This document shows, one piece after another, positions 20,011 through 30,960 of a DNA stretch of 43,353 bases. Numbering within the stretch: the stretch's first letter is position 1; each line of letters starts with the position of its first letter. The translations under genes and the position numbers were made by a program. Source of the DNA: Chara braunii (Eukaryota; Streptophyta; Charophyceae; Charales; Characeae); NCBI GenBank assembly GCA_003427395.1, contig BFEA01000180.1, forward strand, positions 2,080,347 through 2,123,699, read 5' to 3'. The notes beneath the pieces were generated by a model. That model made no database searches. It had not been told where the DNA came from and worked only from the letters and a program-made list of their open reading frames with translations.

Positions 20011-20201
20011 CCTCCACCCTCCATCCTCTATCCTCGTCCATTGTTGTAGTCCTTGTCCTCCCTACTCTTCCCTCCTCTTTCCTCGTTCTCCCTCCAACTT
20101 TCTCCTCGTCACCCATCCCTCTCCTCCTCCTCCTCGATTGTCAGCTCCTAACCGAACCATCACCATGGCTGTTTTCTTGTCGTCATTGCCCCTGCACTTG
20201 T

Positions 20202-20204
<3 letters not shown>

Positions 20205-20240
<36 letters not shown>

Positions 20241-20530
20241 CACATCATCTTTTCGTTTACTTGTTGGTTGGACAGGTGGTATATGATGATGAATCGAAGG
20301 TGTTTGTGACTGGTCTTTTAGTCATTTGGTGTGTGTGTGTTGTGTGTGTGTGTGTGTTCACATCATCTTTTCGTCTAGTTGTTGGTTGGACAGGTGGTAT
20401 ATGATGACGAATCGAAGGTGTTTGTCACTGTTTTTTTAGTCATTTGGTGTGTGTGTGTGTGTGTGTGGGTGGGTGGGTGTGGGTGTGTCATCTTTTCCTT
20501 TACTCGTTTGTTGGACAGGTGGTATATGAT
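20205..20530 (+). repeat. Three tandem units, each (GT)n plus about 90 bp
   Basis: Each unit is a GT run followed by TCACATCATCTTTTCG or a variant, GTTGG.TGGACAGGTGGTATATG, ATGA.GAATCGAAGGTGTTTGT and TTTAGTCATTTGG. Unit starts are near 20205, 20328 and 20446. The GT run belongs to the amplified unit. Confidence 0.85.
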
Positions 20531-20940
20531 GAAGAATTGATTGTCGTCCCTACTCCTCTTCCCTCCTCTTCCCTCGTTCCTCCCTCGTCCGTCATTGTCA
20601 TAGTCCTTGTCCTCCCTACTCTTCCTCTCTCTTCCCTCCTCTTCCCTCGTATGGACTGCGAGTGTCAACAATGGCAACAGGGGCTTGCTGGAAAGATGGA
20701 CGGTACCGGTAAGGGCATATGGGAAACTTTTCCGGTGGTTCTCAACAGGCACTGGTACTGGTAGGGGCATATGAAACATTTTTGAGGCCCAAACGACACG
20801 AGGGGTTTTCTGGAAACATCATTGGTCGTCAGAGGGGTGCGACAAGGTAAGTCGGCCGTCGGAGGGGCACGCCGCACATAAACGCAAACTTCAGGGGCAT
20901 TTCAAAAATTTTCCCAAAAAAAAAATAAAAAAATCGTACG
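20531..20940. other. Unassigned CT-rich and mixed sequence
   Basis: CCCTCCTCTTCCCTCGT-type pyrimidine repeats (20550-20650), then mixed DNA with GGTAAGGGCATATG / GGTAGGGGCATATGAAAC direct repeats near 20708 and 20761. No gene recognised. Confidence 0.5.
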
Positions 20941-20998
20941 TTGCATTTTTCGAGAGGGCGAACGTTCGAGCCCGTAAGAGGTGAAAGCAAAATATGCT
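20941..20998 (+). repeat. Outlying copy of the 19-20 kb array unit
   Basis: ATTTTTCGAGAGGGCGAACG, TTCGAGCCC and AGAGGTGAAAGCAAAATATG match units at 19250-19290 and 19180-19200, about 900 bp beyond the array end. Confidence 0.7.
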
Positions 20999-21056
20999 GC
21001 TCATCGTGGATGCTCGGACTTTTCCTGCTCGACGTCCTCTCCTTGGCGCTCAGTGT

Positions 21057-21092
<36 letters not shown>

Positions 21093-21869
21093 GCACACAC
21101 GGTGTGCTCTCCTTTGCTGCTCGACGGTCGGTGGTCATCGTGGATCCATGCCTGGATTCGTGCTCATCTTCGATCCGTGGTTTTGGTGGTCAGTGCTCAT
21201 CGTGGATCTTTGGTGTTGGTGATCGTTGCTCATCGTGGATCAGTGCTTCGTCTTCATTGGCGCTCATCGTGTTTGCTCCTTCGGTGCTCGGACTTTTCAT
21301 GCTTGACGTGCTATCCTTGGTGCTCATTGCTCTCTCTCTCTCTCTGACTGTTGCTAGGGGGGAACTTGGTGCTCTCCTTTGGTGCTCGACGGGTGGTGCT
21401 TATCGTCGATCTGTGCTTTGCATGCTCGACGGGAACTTGGTGCTCTCCTTTCGGTGCCCATTGTCGATCTGTGCTTTTCTTGCTCGACGGGAACTTGGTG
21501 CTCATCGTGCTCTCTCTCTCTCTCTCTCTCTCGGACTGTGCTCTCCTTTTGAGCTCGACGGGAACTTGCTGCTCATCTTTGGTGCTTGGTGCTCTTCGTG
21601 GATCCGTGCTTTTCGTCACGTGCTGATCGTGGATCCTTGCTTTGGTGCATGATCACATGCTGATTGTCGATCCGTGCCTTTGGTGCTCGGTGCTCAGCGT
21701 GGATCCGTGCTTTTCTTTGGTGGTGCTCGGTGCTCATCGTGGATACGTGCTCATCGTGGGTTCGTGCTCATTGGGGATCCGTGCTTTTCTTTGGTGCTCG
21801 GTGCTCATTCTTGATCAGTGCTTTTCGTGCTCGGTGCTCAGCGTGGATCCGTGCTCATCGTGAATCCGT

Positions 21870-21870
<1 letters not shown>
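20999..21870 (+). repeat. GCTCATCGTGGATCCGTGC minisatellite
   Basis: About 870 bp of degenerate units built on GGTGCTC(G/A), TGCTCATCGTGGATC(C/T)GTGC and TTTTC, with CT and CA microsatellites embedded (21057-21100, 21332-21346, 21511-21532). A subfamily has GCTCGACGGGAACTTGGTGCTC. Open frames result from repeat periodicity and are not called. Confidence 0.85.
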
Positions 21871-21917
<47 letters not shown>

Positions 21918-22160
21918 CCCGTCCTCTCTCCTCCCTCCACAGAGTCAGAGCGAGAGAGAGAGGCACCAGAGGCACCATCAGCATCCCCCCTCCCTCGGCC
22001 CATCCTCCATTCCCGCATAGACCCTCACTCCTCCCTTCCTCACCCCTGCCCCATCGGCCCTCCCTCCTTCCTCCCTTTCTCCTTCTTCCCTCCCTCGCCT
22101 TCTCCCTCCTCCCTCCGGTGGCGGCACCTTCCTCCCTCGCTTCGTGCTCCCTTATCTGGG
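21871..22160. repeat. (CT)n and CCCTCC pyrimidine tract
   Basis: (CT)n at 21871-21915 followed by CCTCCCTCC, CTTCCTCC-type sequence to about 22140. The plus strand is almost entirely pyrimidine, apart from a short GAGCGAGAGAGAGAGG patch near 21948. Confidence 0.85.
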
Positions 22161-22322
22161 GACAATATAGAGAGTGCATTCCGTTTTTCTTAGCTTTCTC
22201 AATTTGCGTTAAGGCTTAGCGCCACATTTTTTCTTCAATGTGAATAAGGGCGAGCGTGTGCTCTCGCGCGTGCGGTCGCACGCAGGCTCACACAGCGAGG
22301 GGTGTGGATGTGTGTGTGTGTG

Positions 22323-22357
<35 letters not shown>

Positions 22358-22729
22358 GACTCAGTGTGGTGCGTGTAGGGATTGGGGAGGAAGAGAGTGA
22401 AATATGGAAAGGCCTGAAATACCTGGCGCAGGGCAGTTAATCATAAGGCCGCTCCAAAAAGAAAAGATCGAGGGAGAATGTTGAGGAGGAAGATCATGAA
22501 GAGGCAGAAGATGTGGTGGTGGAAGAGACGGGGACAAGGACAAAGAAGGTGCGAGGAAGGAAGTGTGTTGGGTGAAATGCGTTTTTCTCTCTCCTGCTTT
22601 CCGTCTCTCCTTCTTGCTCGTGCGTAACAGTGTTGAAATCTTAAAAAAATGGAGCGATCTTGATAACAAACGGTGCGTTTACGTCCAAGGATAAAGGAAA
22701 GTATTTCTTACGTCGGGCGTTACGAAGGA
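22161..22729. other. Unassigned sequence with GT and GA microsatellites
   Basis: No gene recognised. (GT)n lies at about 22309-22321 and (GA)n at about 22325-22355; purine-rich mixed DNA follows. Confidence 0.5.
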
Positions 22730-23697
22730 AGGGCGGCCGGTCGAGGGAGGAAGGGGGAGGTAGGGAGTAGGACGGAGGGAGGAATGGAAGGACGTCAGGT
22801 GGTGATTGGGCTGAGGAAGGAAGGGAAGGGAGGAGATCAAGGGAAGGAGGTCAGACAGAGATCAGGCGGACGAAGGGGGCGAGCGGAGGGGAATGAGGCG
22901 GCCAGGCGGACGGAGCTCAGAGGGAGGTTGAAGAGTAGGGTGCGAAGGAGGCCACTAGGCAGGGGAAAGGCGATGGAGAGTAGGGCGGAAGCAGGAGGTC
23001 AGGTGGAGATCGGGCCAAGGAAGAAGGGGGAGGAAGGAGATTGGGTGAAGGGGGAGGTCAGTGCAAATTGGGCGTGAGGAAGGAGTAGGACGGAGGAGAT
23101 AGAGGGAAGGAGGTCAGGCGGGGATTAGGCGAAGGAAGGGGAGCCAGGTGGCCAGGCGAGGGAGGGCAGACGGAGGTTTAAGAGACGGTCCAGAGGAGAG
23201 GTTGAGTGACGTATGGAGGAAGGGAAGAGGTAAGGGGGAGACGAGCATGGGAAAAAGTGTGAAGAGGAAGAGGAGGAAGTGGAAGGAGGCCGGGAGGAAG
23301 GGAAAGACGGCAGGGTGAAGTCGGGCGGAGGGAGGGCAGATCGAAGGAGGAGGGAGGGCAGAGGATTGGTGGGGTGCGGAGCAAGGGAAGAGGTCAGGTA
23401 AAGGTGGAGAGAGAGAGAGAGATGAATGGATTGGTGAGAGACGGAGAATGAAGAGGGGCGCGTGAGAACTGGGGAAAGGAGGGGAGAGAAGGGCAGCAGA
23501 AGCCACAGTAGGACGAGGGGAGGAAATAATTTGAAGAGGTGCAGAGCGATAGCGCGGGTGGAGTTGGAGGAAGAGGAGGGGGCGCATGGCACGACGTCAT
23601 GGGAGGGAAGGGACAGTCAACGGGTAAGGATGGTACAGTGACAAAGGGGAAGAGTGGGAGGGATAGCGGTACATGTCATGGATGGGGGAAACATGGG
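22730..23697 (+). repeat. Polypurine GGAGG minisatellite
   Basis: Nearly 1 kb of strongly purine-biased plus-strand DNA with recurring GAAGG.GGAGGTCAGGCGG, AGATCGGGC and GGAAGG words. It runs into the assembly gap. Such tracts can form triplex or G-quadruplex structures and hamper assembly, consistent with the gap's position. Confidence 0.8.
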
Positions 23698-24369
23698 NNN
23701 NNNNNNNNNNNNNNNNNNNNNNNNNNNNNNNNNNNNNNNNNNNNNNNNNNNNNNNNNNNNNNNNNNNNNNNNNNNNNNNNNNNNNNNNNNNNNNNNNNNN
23801 NNNNNNNNNNNNNNNNNNNNNNNNNNNNNNNNNNNNNNNNNNNNNNNNNNNNNNNNNNNNNNNNNNNNNNNNNNNNNNNNNNNNNNNNNNNNNNNNNNNN
23901 NNNNNNNNNNNNNNNNNNNNNNNNNNNNNNNNNNNNNNNNNNNNNNNNNNNNNNNNNNNNNNNNNNNNNNNNNNNNNNNNNNNNNNNNNNNNNNNNNNNN
24001 NNNNNNNNNNNNNNNNNNNNNNNNNNNNNNNNNNNNNNNNNNNNNNNNNNNNNNNNNNNNNNNNNNNNNNNNNNNNNNNNNNNNNNNNNNNNNNNNNNNN
24101 NNNNNNNNNNNNNNNNNNNNNNNNNNNNNNNNNNNNNNNNNNNNNNNNNNNNNNNNNNNNNNNNNNNNNNNNNNNNNNNNNNNNNNNNNNNNNNNNNNNN
24201 NNNNNNNNNNNNNNNNNNNNNNNNNNNNNNNNNNNNNNNNNNNNNNNNNNNNNNNNNNNNNNNNNNNNNNNNNNNNNNNNNNNNNNNNNNNNNNNNNNNN
24301 NNNNNNNNNNNNNNNNNNNNNNNNNNNNNNNNNNNNNNNNNNNNNNNNNNNNNNNNNNNNNNNNNNNNN
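23698..24369. other. Assembly gap, 672 N
   Basis: A run of N between a purine-rich minisatellite and a (GA)n tract. ORFs spanning it are meaningless. It could hide exons of the LRR gene. Confidence 0.99.

Positions 24370-24424
<55 letters not shown>
24370..24424. repeat. (GA)n microsatellite at gap edge
   Basis: GA repeats begin at the last N of the gap, so the tract was truncated by the assembler. Confidence 0.95.
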
Positions 24425-24427
<3 letters not shown>

Positions 24428-26498
24428 GAGGGTTGGGGGAAGTCGGCGGCAGCCGGGGGAGGTTAAAGGCTTGCGCAGGCTGTTTTGCCTCTTTTTTGTT
24501 TGGTGTGTTGTCATGTTCTCTATACACAACTCCAGCCACGTGGCGCAATCGGACTATGCACCGACTCCCCAGTGGATTGACAGGTGGGGGGGCAGGAGGG
24601 GGAGGCGGGGCTAGGGGAAGGTCGTGGTGAAGTAAAGGGTTCCAAGTTCGAAGTCAAGGGGTGGAAGAGAGAGAGAGAGAGAGAAGGGGGGGGACTGTGC
24701 CAAGCTGTCCATTATGTGACTCTGACACGTGCTACTTTGCGATGCACGCTCGACATTATGGCTCTCATGTCAACGCTACTCTTGACAACTCTCCCACCCG
24801 AAGAGCAAGTGCCAAGCAGATCGAATGCTGATTGTTTCATTCATACAAGTTGGGAGTGCGTTGACGTATGGGGGGGTATCTGCACAAGTCGCGGTCACGA
24901 AGCGTACAGGAAGGTATACGGTTTGAAAGGAGAGGCCCTTGCTTTCTTGCGGAACGTTGCACACATAAGTAGATTGTGCGGTGGGTGTTATGGGTTTTCG
25001 TAGGGTTTTTGTAGGACTTGGGTGATGAATCGTCGGAGGTAGATCTTTTTTTAATATTTTGTTTGTTTTTTTCATAAGTAGGATTTTGTAGGACTTCCGT
25101 AGGGCGGCGATGACGAATCGTCGCAGGAGAGCAGACGATCAGGTGATCGCCATCGGCGGATGTTACGTCCCACGCCCATTTCGTTTAGCCGAATGCGAAT
25201 GCTTGACTTTTTTTTTTTTTTTTTTTAGCTGAATCGAGGCTATGGGTTTTCCTGTATCGGAGTGAATTTGTCGCCGGTCTTTTCCTTCGGCCGTTTCGAT
25301 TCCTCCTTTTTTTTTTTTTCCGTTTTTTGAGTTGTGGCATGTGCCAAGTGAGTCAGGGGAGTTGCTTTGTCGGTCGTTTTTTCTTGCCGGCCTGCGTGTT
25401 CGACTTTTGGTGTCAGAAGCGTGTTTCTCATCATCGGCTTTGTCTTCTTCCAGTATCTTCAACTCCCAAAAACCGTTGATGCTTATCTTGTCAATCATAC
25501 AAGCCCATCAACCTGCTTCATCTGCCACGTCGCAAATCATTACGTATAGCAATTGACCTGTTTTTCTTTTTTTTTCTCTAGTTAATTAATACGTATCACT
25601 CTGCTTCGGTCATTATCATGGTAAGGGTAGCCATCGTCATCATCACGGTTGTAATACAATCTGAATACAAACACTTGCATGTTGCAGTTTCTGTACCTCG
25701 CGGATGACGGGAATGGTCGTAGTCACCCCGATGATGAGGTCGATGTGGGTATGCACCATGCGCATCAATCACCATCTGTTCATTTCATGATCATGATCAC
25801 GGCTAAGATGATCACATCATCAGAGTCATTATGATCATTATCACGATCGTTGTAACAGACTCTGAACAGAGGAGCAAATATGGTTGTAAAAACTCTTGCC
25901 GTTGCTTATATGTCCAAAACAAAAAAGGAGAGGAAAAACAACAAAAAAACAACAACCCTTCTGCAATCGAACTGTTGCCCTACGTCAATGTCATCAATTC
26001 ATGTTCACCTTTTCAACTCTCTCTCTCTCTCTCTCTTACTAGCATGATGTGCCTATATGTTGATGCTCACATTCGGATGATTAACAAATGATGTCCTTAC
26101 CTGCCATGGTAAACTCAGGATTCCTTATCATCATTTTAAGCTGCAGTCATGCACTGACAATCCTATCAGCATCCGGGGACAGTTCGCTAATGCACCTCCA
26201 CATTCATCCTCTCCTTCTGTCTGATGAAGCTGTATTTCGAAATTTACAGTCCTTGCGAGTCACAGTAATTTACAGTCCGGCTAGGAGTTCTACCTTCTAC
26301 TCTGTGTGATTCACTGATTGTTTCTTTCATCTGAACTATCTATGTTCGGTATTGAGACACGTGTGCAGACAGCGGGAAGAGAGAGAAGGGAGAGAGGTGT
26401 TATGATTGAGAGTGACGAAGGGCAAAAGGAGTGTTTGTCCAAACGTGAGGAGAGAGCGGACCCCTCTTGAGAGATCTACTAACACCCCTTCCTCCGGC
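24425..26498. other. Two-kilobase non-coding stretch
   Basis: No gene supported. It contains a short duplicated segment (GGATTTTGTAGGACTT / GGGTTTTTGTAGGACTT with ATGA.GAATCGTCG, about 25000-25130), poly-T runs (25209, 25309) and ATCATGATC-rich sequence around 25785-25860. TGTTACGTCCCACGCCC at 25161 looks like the 5' end of some LTRs but has no matching copy. Region 26340-26498 is probably the untranslated leader of element 1; I recognise neither its 5' LTR nor a primer-binding site. Confidence 0.45.
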
Positions 26499-27777
26499 AT
26501 GGCGAACATCACATCTGCCCAATGGCAGGCCATGCTGGAGGGACGAGAACGAGAAACCGTTCTTCCAAAAGCTTTATGATGATGCCGTGCAGAGGGAAAG
26601 GGAGGTAGAGGCAGCAGCCAGAGCCACCAACATTGCTGATCAGGTGGCCCTCCTTCAGGTCCTTGAAGCGAATACTGACCGGTTCCAAGAGAGGCTAGCT
26701 GCTGCCGTAGCAGCCTTGGTTCGACTGCGGACCTTGGAAGACCTTGAGTCCCGTGTGACAGCACTAGAGCAGCGGAACCAAGAGCTGCAGGCTGAGATAC
26801 TCAGCCTCAAATAGTCCCAACTGTCTGCCCCCCGCCCTCCTAACCCTCGACCTGCTGCAGTCCGAGTCTCTCAATCTAACATGGCAAGAGCAAGTGGAAC
26901 TGTGACGAGCGCAGGAACCGGTGCCAGCTCCTCAAGTGGCAGCGCCGACAGTTTTGCACTAGTCGTAGTCCCAAATGCAGGCTCATCAATCCAAAACGCC
27001 ACAGTCCTTATTGGCGTATAGTACAACGGTCCCGTAGTGGACAAGCGGGCAGCCACCTTGCCGTCCAAGTACGACGGGAAAGCGGATATCACCTCTTGGA
27101 TTAGTTCCATGCGCTCATACTTCGAGGTTATGCGGACACTGCAAGAAGACCGAAGCATGATCATGGGCACTAAGACTGAGCCCGCCGTACGGAATCACAT
27201 TGAGCTCCAAGCTGTGGCTGTAGGTTATGAAAGAATTGACCTGACTGAGTGGTTGAAAGTAACCCCTGTACGCACCCTTGAGGACCTCATCATCACACGG
27301 TACCAAGATAAGCACGCTGCGCTCAAGGCAAGGCTGAAGCTCGAGGCCCTCAAGGGCCAAACATGGAGGTCCTCCATGCAAGCTTTGGAACAACACTTTA
27401 CTGGTCTGTTCACCACTCCAGACCTGGGAATGACCGACGTGTCTTGTATGGATGTAGTCATGGGAGTGGCCCCTAAAGAATACCTCTCCCTGTTAGCACT
27501 CAAAGACCATACTACCTGGCGAAAGCTCATGACGGATCTAGTCAACCTAGAGGCCAAGGACCTCGCTAGGCGTAAGAAGGCGTCCGCTGCAGGTGGAAAA
27601 CCACAATGCAAGCGGTATGGAAGCAACAACCAGCTTGCCCTGCATGAACATTGGGAGGCTGAAGATCAATCCTACGAGGATGATCTGTCTCTAGATGACG
27701 ATCTAGAGCCGGACTCTGATATGGGTTGTTCTACATCAGCCATTGTGTCTGACGTGAACGAAGATGAAAAGCTTTAA
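26499..27777 (+). pseudogene. Element 1 gag (matrix/capsid part)
   Basis: Starts MANITSAQWQAML at 26499, then shifts frame near 26545. It continues through an alanine/glutamate-rich coiled coil (VTALEQRNQELQAEILSLK), a linker, and a capsid-like helical domain with WISSMRSYFEVM, the part that assembles the particle. Two TAG codons at 26812-26814 and 27019-27021 interrupt one otherwise continuous frame, and both stand where CAG would fit. The frame ends at 27777 in a small AAAGCTTT duplication that shifts into the nucleocapsid frame. Confidence 0.8.
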
Positions 27778-28030
27778 AGCTTTCAAAAAGACTGCTTCAA
27801 CTAAGGGGCCTAACCGTGGTTTGGGTAGGGGAACTATTGCACACCTCCCCAAGAATGCGAAGATCCGTGAGAAACCGGAGAACGCATCCACCAAGCCTTG
27901 GGAAACCCTCCATATCAGTAAAAAAGAATGGGAAAGAAGATCTAAACTGCACATATGCTTGCATTGTCAAAAGCCTGGGCATGCTGTGCAGGACTGTTAT
28001 CGACTTCAGGGAAACAGGCAAAGGGCGTAG
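27764..28030 (+). pseudogene. Element 1 nucleocapsid zinc knuckle
   Basis: Basic segment ending in CLHCQKPGHAVQDC, a perfect CX2CX4HX4C knuckle (about 27958-27999) that binds RNA in Gag. The frame breaks shortly after and moves to the one used by the protease. Confidence 0.85.
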
Positions 28031-29192
28031 AGGAGTCGTCAACACTCTCTACTACAAGGGAAGCTGAAGCGTCAGTTGCAGGCCCCTCCAAGGAGCTTGA
28101 ATCTGATCAACAGCCTGCCCCTGAAGCTCGGAACGACGCTGAATCCAAGGCTGCTGCAGTTCATGTGCTATACACTGAGCCTTGGGAGAAGTTTAGGGAA
28201 GTTGACTTCCACGCTCACCCGGAACATTGGCTGCAGCTCAAGCAGCAACGTCGTGTTCAAGGGAGTGTGGAGCTAAACTTCTTTAAACTGCTCATTAACC
28301 GCCGATACATCCGCATGCTGATTGATAGTGGTTCAACCACTAATTTCTTTTCTCCTAACGGGATTCGTAAGGCGGGCCTGGGAATGAAGCAAGTGGAATT
28401 GCAGACCCCTTGTCAGACCCAACTGGGCAACCAAGAGGTTGTCACCTCCACACATGCTGTCAAAGGTGTGCGCGTCACCTTTGACAAAGACCGCACTGTC
28501 ACACATGAGCTCAACTTTTATGTCATGGACAAGTGTCCGTTCGACGCGGTCATTGGCTTGGGCTGGTTAAAGGCTCATTGCGTAAGGACCACGTGGGCGG
28601 ACAATCAGTTCGTGGTGCGTGATGCCAAGGGGAACGAGCGTACCGTATTATTGGATGAGAATTCTACTTCTATTCCATGTACTTCTACTGTGAATAATCC
28701 CTCTACTTCTGATCCAAGTACTTCAAATACGGTTGTAATTGCTGTAAATTCTCAATTTTATTTTCTTTCTCCTGATGAGGATGATCCTCCACCCGAAGTC
28801 CCAACAAACATTCGTCGGCTATTAGATCGATTCCTTGAAGTTCTGGCCGAACCTCGTGGAGTTCCCGAGCGTCCGGTCAAACACAAGATCGAGATAATAG
28901 AAGGGAGTGTTCCTCCAAAGGGCTGCGTCTACCGTATGGGACAAGGCGAGTTGGAGGAGTTGAGAAGGCAGATTGATGACATGATCGACCGTGGATGGAT
29001 TAGGCCTAGCGAGTCGAAGTTCGGTGCACCTGTCCTGTTTGTGCCAAAGAAAGGAGACAAACTCCGGATGTGTAGCGACTATCGTGGCCTCAATCGAATC
29101 ACCAAAATGAATGGTTACCCTTTGCCTCGTATAGATGATGTGCTAGATGCGGTAGGTGGGTGCAAGGTCTTCACCAAGATCGATCAAGTCTA
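27955..29192 (+). pseudogene. Element 1 protease and N-terminal reverse transcriptase
   Basis: After a linker, LIDSGSTTNFF (Asp codon at 28324) is the aspartic protease active site, and DAVIGLGWL is the matching C-terminal protease motif. RT follows with GWIRPSESKFGAPVLFVPKK and RMCSDYRGLN, normal fingers-domain motifs. The frame ends in KIDQV-stop. Comparison with the usual KIDLKSxYH shows a 2-base loss at about 29184-29186, and the RT continues in another frame from 29187. Confidence 0.9.
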
Positions 29193-30088
29193 GTTACCAC
29201 TTGATTGAAGTTGATCCGAGTGACCAACACAAAACCGCATTCAAAACACGCGATGGGATGTACGAATTCATCGTTATGCTCTTCGGTCTTACGAATGCAC
29301 CAGCCACATTTCAGTGCCTCATGGACAAGGTACTTCGCCAGTGCCTCATGGACAAGGTGCTTCGCCATCAGCTCAACAGGTTTGTGGTTGCGTACCTTGA
29401 TGATATCCTGATCTTCAGCAAGTCCATGGAAGAGCACGTCGAGCACCTTGAGGAGGTCTTGCAAGTCCTCGAGGAGGCACAAATGCACCTCAACTTGGAG
29501 AAATCTAAGTTTGGAAGGGACAACGTCATCTATCTTGGGCACCGGTTGTTTGCAAACGGCCTTGAGCCGGACACAACCAAGGTTGAGGTCATCCGAAAGT
29601 GGCCTCAATCGGCGAACGTACGCGAATTGCGTTCTTTTTTTGGTTTGGCGTCATATTACCGGAAGTTTGTGCCCAAATTTTCTGTCATTGCTTACCCACT
29701 CTCAAGACTAACCAGTAAGAATATTGCCTATGCGTGGTGTGAGAAGTGTGAGACTGCGTTTCAAGCCTTGAAAGAGACATTGGTAAGTCATCCTGTGCTC
29801 CGCATTGCGGATCCCAACCTCACATTCGTAGTCACTACGGACGCGAGCCAGTTTGGGATTGGTGCGGTGCTGCAACAAGATGATGGTGATGGCCTGCGTC
29901 CGCTCGAGTATTACAACAAATGTATGCCCAGCCACAAGGTAGCTACTTCCACGTATATGCGTGAGCTCTACGCCTTGTGTGAGGCGCTCACACATTGGCC
30001 GCACTACCTCTTGGGTCGACTCTTCAAGGTTTATTCAGATCACCAAACCTTGCAGTGGATTAAAACACAAACTGATCTCTCTCACTGA
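29187..30088 (+). pseudogene. Element 1 reverse transcriptase palm/thumb and RNase H
   Basis: Continues RT with FGLTNAPATFQ, the catalytic YLDDILIFS at 29393-29419 and FFGLASYYRKFV. RNase H follows with VVTTDASQFGIGAVL (catalytic Asp intact), RELYALCEAL and YSDHQTLQW. A 27-bp in-frame duplication (29312-29338 and 29339-29365) doubles CLMDKVLRQ just before the YLDD motif. The frame stops at 30086-30088 through a single-base loss. Confidence 0.9.
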
Positions 30089-30096
30089 CCCGCTGG

Positions 30097-30627
30097 TTGC
30101 ATGACATTGATGTCTATAATTTTGAGTTGAAACACAAGAAAGGCTGTTATAACCGGGTTGCTGATGCGCTGTCCCGCCATCCTGAATTTTTGACTTGCCT
30201 TGTGGGTTTGTATAACCTCCGAAGGAAACCGAAGGAGGATCTGGTCGAACACTCCGCCAAGGATCCGGACCTTAGTCCCATCCTTGAGCAGCTCAAGGCT
30301 GACCCGAACAGTTAGCCTGACAGTCAGCCTGATTTTCATGAGTGCGAGGGTTTTGTATTTTGCTGGTATGGGAAGTTTGATCGTTTGTGTGTACCCAACC
30401 ATGCGCCTCTCCGAACTCATTTCTAGGATATGGCACATGGTCGGAGTGGACATTTCGGCTTTGAGAAGACTGATGGAAGTCTTCTGCAGCAGTTTGATTG
30501 GCCAGGAATGAAAGGATTTGCTCAGAAATTTATTGCTGAATGTCAGGTATGTCAAAGAACCAAGGGCCATAGGCATAAGCCTTATGGCCTGTTGAGACCC
30601 CTCCCCATTCCGGATTGGACCCGGTGA
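30097..30627 (+). pseudogene. Element 1 RNase H tail, connection and integrase zinc domain
   Basis: One frame reads DVYNFELKHKKGCYNRVADALSRHPEF, the end of RNase H, then the linker and the integrase HHCC domain (GHFGFEKT then CQVCQRTKGH). TAG codons at 30313-30315 and 30424-30426 interrupt it, both plausible CAG changes. It ends PLPIPDWTR before a frame break at 30625. Confidence 0.85.
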
Positions 30628-30960
30628 GTGAGGCTGGAAATTCACAAGTCATGGTCATCGTGGATCGCTTTTCCAAATTTTTGAACTTGATTCCTTCCCT
30701 CCCCATGCCCTGACCGAACTTGTCATTGAAGAATTCCATCAGCAGTATATTTTGCAGTTTGGCACCCATAAAACTATAGTGAGTGTCGGGAAACCAGATT
30801 CATTAGCAAAGATTGGAAGGACTTCACTTCTCAAATCTATGACATTAAACTGAACAAGACTTCTGGTCGACACCCCGAAGCCAATGGATTGGCCGAGGAG
30901 ATCAACCGGACCGTCATCCAACTACTTCGCGCGTTGATTGTTTGAGATCAGAACACGTGG
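30628..30960 (+). pseudogene. Element 1 integrase catalytic core, broken
   Basis: Pieces in different frames: SEAGNSQVMVIVDRFSKF, then ETRFISKDWKDF (the usual SDRxTRF region, lacking a base just upstream), then TSGRHPEANGLAEEINR with its Glu. The SMDF-like segment holding the first catalytic Asp is missing between PIPDWTR and SEAGNSQ, as if some ten or more codons were deleted. A TGA at 30943-30945 stands where CGA is expected. Confidence 0.8.

Noticed and set aside
20981-21652. 223-codon ORF in the minisatellite
   Set aside because: The frame stays open because the repeat lacks stops; the product is repetitive.
23539-24630. Long ORFs on both strands across the gap
   Set aside because: They consist mostly of undetermined bases plus Arg-Glu or Ser-Leu repeats.
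25161-25180. TGTTACGTCCCACGCCC as a 5' LTR start for element 1
   Set aside because: It does not match the 3' LTR start at 31797, and no polypurine tract or matching LTR end is present.
25680-25740. Possible LRR exon (FLYLADDGNG) after TTGCAG
   Set aside because: Only a few residues fit; the rest lacks LRR spacing and phase 2 continuity was not demonstrated.
26218-26250. CTGATGA followed by GAAA, suggesting a further hammerhead
   Set aside because: The bases between them do not form stem II, so the core cannot fold.
28774-28800. CTGATGAGGATGATCC resembling a hammerhead start
   Set aside because: No GAAA follows stem II; this is coding sequence in element 1.
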